Origin: CAYGBW01 sp964348185
GTDB taxonomy: Bacteria; Desulfobacterota; BSN033; WVXP01
Direction of reading: 5' to 3'
Assembly (NCBI GenBank): GCA_964348185.1
Contig: CAYGBW010000090.1
Span: 1 to 15,451, forward strand
Length of the DNA stretch: 15,451 nucleotides
Made by a program: the position numbers and the translations under genes. A model generated the notes under the pieces. The model worked only from the letters and a program-made list of their open reading frames with translations. It ran no database searches and was not told the DNA's origin. Below, piece after piece: positions 14,412 through 15,451 of this stretch (within the stretch, counting starts at the first letter, position 1; each line of letters starts with the position of its first letter).

Positions 14412-14990
14412 ATGGGAGAGACAAAGCCGACACGGGAGGAGGCCTGGGCACTGCTTACAGAGTTCAATCAGAGTGACAGGTTGATTAAACACGCTCTCTG
14501 CGTGGAGGGTGTAATGCGCTATGTTGCCAGAAAGAGAGGTGAGGATGAGGATAAATGGGGAATCATTGGCCTCGTTCACGATCTCGACTATGAACGGTTT
14601 CCAGACGAGCACTGCAAGAAAACCCGGGAGATTCTCACGGAGCGTGGTTGGCCCGAAGACTACATCCAGTCGATCGTCTCTCACGGATGGGGGATCTGCT
14701 CGGACGTGGAACCCAAAAGCGATATGGAAAAAGTTCTCTATGCCATCGACGAACTAACAGGGCTTGTCTTTGCCGTGGCCCTGGTGCGGCCGTCGAGAAG
14801 CGTCATGGACCTGACGCCCAAGTCGGTGAAAAAGAAATGGAAAGACAAGGCCTTTGCCGCCGGTGTCGACCGCTCTATCATTGAAAAAGGCGCCGCCATG
14901 CTCGGGGTGGACCTATCGGAGTTGGTGGGAGACGTGATCATGGGCATGAGGGAGGTTGCTGACCCCATCGGTCTCAAGGGAACACTTTAG
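14412..14990 (+). CDS. Small HD-domain phosphohydrolase (HDIG type)
   Basis: A 192-residue soluble protein resembling the stand-alone HDIG family of metal-dependent phosphohydrolases. Visible motif residues are H27 (LIKHALCVEG), the HD pair H56-D57 in GLVHDLDYERF, H67 (DEHCKK), H91 in SIVSHGWG and D113 in YAIDELTGLV, in the family's usual order. The first HALxVEGxMRYVA segment and the WGxxGLxHDLDYE segment fit well. The substrate is unknown; such proteins may act on nucleotides. I chose the ATG at 14412, which has GAGGAGG upstream, and not the start 120 nt earlier, whose extra 40 residues cross the terminator hairpin. It lies beyond that hairpin, so it may be independent of the FecR gene. It has no GYP motif and is not itself an HD-GYP protein. 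Confidence 0.87.
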   Translation: MGETKPTREEAWALLTEFNQSDRLIKHALCVEGVMRYVARKRGEDEDKWGIIGLVHDLDYERFPDEHCKKTREILTERGWPEDYIQSIVSHGWGICSDVEPKSDMEKVLYAIDELTGLVFAVALVRPSRSVMDLTPKSVKKKWKDKAFAAGVDRSIIEKGAAMLGVDLSELVGDVIMGMREVADPIGLKGTL

Positions 14991-15398
14991 GAGGTTACAA
15001 CGCGCACATAGACAAGATTTCGTCGATGTTGACTATGCGATTGGTTCTGTTTTTCCATTCGCCGGGTTTAAGACCGTTGCCTTTTAGACGAACAGCGTTA
15101 GCCTGTATTTCATATTGAATATCGAATGCCCGCCTGCCATAGCGAGTGCTTGGGGATAGAATAATAACCCTTACGTTAAAATCGACATTACGGGGCTATC
15201 CCCAGTCTGCCCAAAGGTGCGGCGTGCAGGTCGAACAAGGAATTTCGAACAGCAGAAGTTTGTTTAAGCAATAACTGAAGTTTCTTGACTTCGATATTCC
15301 GCGGTTCCTTGTTGAGCGGTTCTGCGGTTCAGAATAAATCACTTTGGGTCGTAATGAAAATCTACCTGCTTAAGCAGATCGTGGCTGATGTTTCTCGC
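14991..15398. repeat. Repeat-rich spacer with degraded coding-like stretch
   Basis: No intact gene is visible. A minus frame from about 15190 down to TAA at 14995 reads coherent residues (RRAFDIQYEIQANAVRLKGN and on to EILSMCAL) but has TAG at its upstream edge and no start, so it is either a fragment or chance. At 15234-15259 and 15288-15313 AACAAGGAA/TTCCTTGTT and GAAGT/ACTTC form an imperfect inverted repeat, with both pairs of blocks separated by exactly 12 nt. GCGGTTC occurs three times (15301, 15316 and 15324). TCGATATTC/GAATATCGA-like units (15109-15130 and 15291-15299) belong to the same style. It looks like eroded dispersed repeats. Confidence 0.45.
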
Positions 15399-15451
15399 TC
15401 AGTCTCGGCCCAGGTAGGCCTCAATCACTTTTGGATGACTGCGCACCTCTG
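15399..15451 (-). CDS. livG: C-terminal end of a LivG-type branched-chain amino-acid ABC transporter ATPase (partial)
   Basis: Only the last 16 residues are in the window: EVRSHPKVIEAYLGRD followed by TGA. The pattern EVRxxPxVIEAYLG is the typical tail (BCA_ABC_TP_C-type) of the ATP-binding subunit of branched-chain amino-acid ABC importers; LivG is the better fit, and LivF ends in similar fashion. The gene runs in from the right edge on the minus strand, so no ATPase motifs can be seen. Its neighbours to the right should be other liv genes if the call is correct. Confidence 0.6.
   Translation of the reverse strand, partial: EVRSHPKVIEAYLGRD

Noticed and set aside
15085..15135. Possible integron attC-like site (GCGTTAGC near repeats)
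   Set aside because: The matching RYYYAAC partner and the paired inner boxes are not present, and no integrase is in view.
1..15451. CRISPR array, tRNA, rRNA or intact transposase
   Set aside because: No regularly spaced direct repeats, no tRNA-like cloverleaf noticed, no rRNA-like stretches, and no DDE or serine/tyrosine recombinase motifs in any frame.

Overview
The window looks like chromosomal DNA of a Gram-negative, non-sporulating, anaerobe-type bacterium, most likely a member of the former Deltaproteobacteria (Desulfobacterota). This rests on gene order and gene content and not on a marker phylogeny. The grounds are the run TIGR03960-type radical SAM protein / RNase G / L21 / L27 / Obg, a CHASE2 receptor next to a FecR protein, an MtrA-like corrinoid protein, and a branched-chain amino-acid ABC transporter (LivG-type) gene end.

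Left half, minus strand (read from 7.9 kb down to 0.1 kb): a SpoIID/LytB-like protein; a 358-bp spacer carrying a repeat-like segment; a two-part radical SAM protein whose end overlaps the start of RNase G; then, behind its own probable promoter, rplU, rpmA and obgE. This is a housekeeping block for RNA processing and ribosome assembly. Downstream of obgE is a 25-codon remnant of a four-helix-bundle (23S rRNA intervening-sequence type) protein that ends abruptly in unrelated DNA.

Middle (7.9-10.5 kb) is looser and more accessory-like. It holds a repeat-rich spacer built from inverted and direct copies of a GAGCTCGTCGAAG-like motif, a five-helix membrane protein of unknown function on the minus strand, two small uncertain ORFs on the plus strand, and a soluble homologue of MtrA, the corrinoid subunit of the methanogen methyltransferase, which keeps the cobalt-ligand histidine.

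Right part (10.5-15.0 kb), plus strand, is a signalling cluster. A CHASE2-sensor/HD-GYP protein with all core HD-GYP residues (predicted c-di-GMP phosphodiesterase) is followed by an exported FecR-domain protein with a helix-turn-helix-like motif and a Gly/Lys-rich tail, and then, after a terminator-like hairpin, by a small soluble HD-domain hydrolase. I infer that CHASE2 reads an envelope state that may involve FecR, and that this controls c-di-GMP breakdown. The last 450 bp hold degenerate inverted and direct repeats, then the extreme C-terminus of a LivG-type ATPase running in from the right edge.

The most unusual items are the orphan bacterial MtrA-like protein and the CHASE2-HD-GYP / FecR-GKG pair. 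I saw no tRNA, rRNA, CRISPR array or complete transposase.
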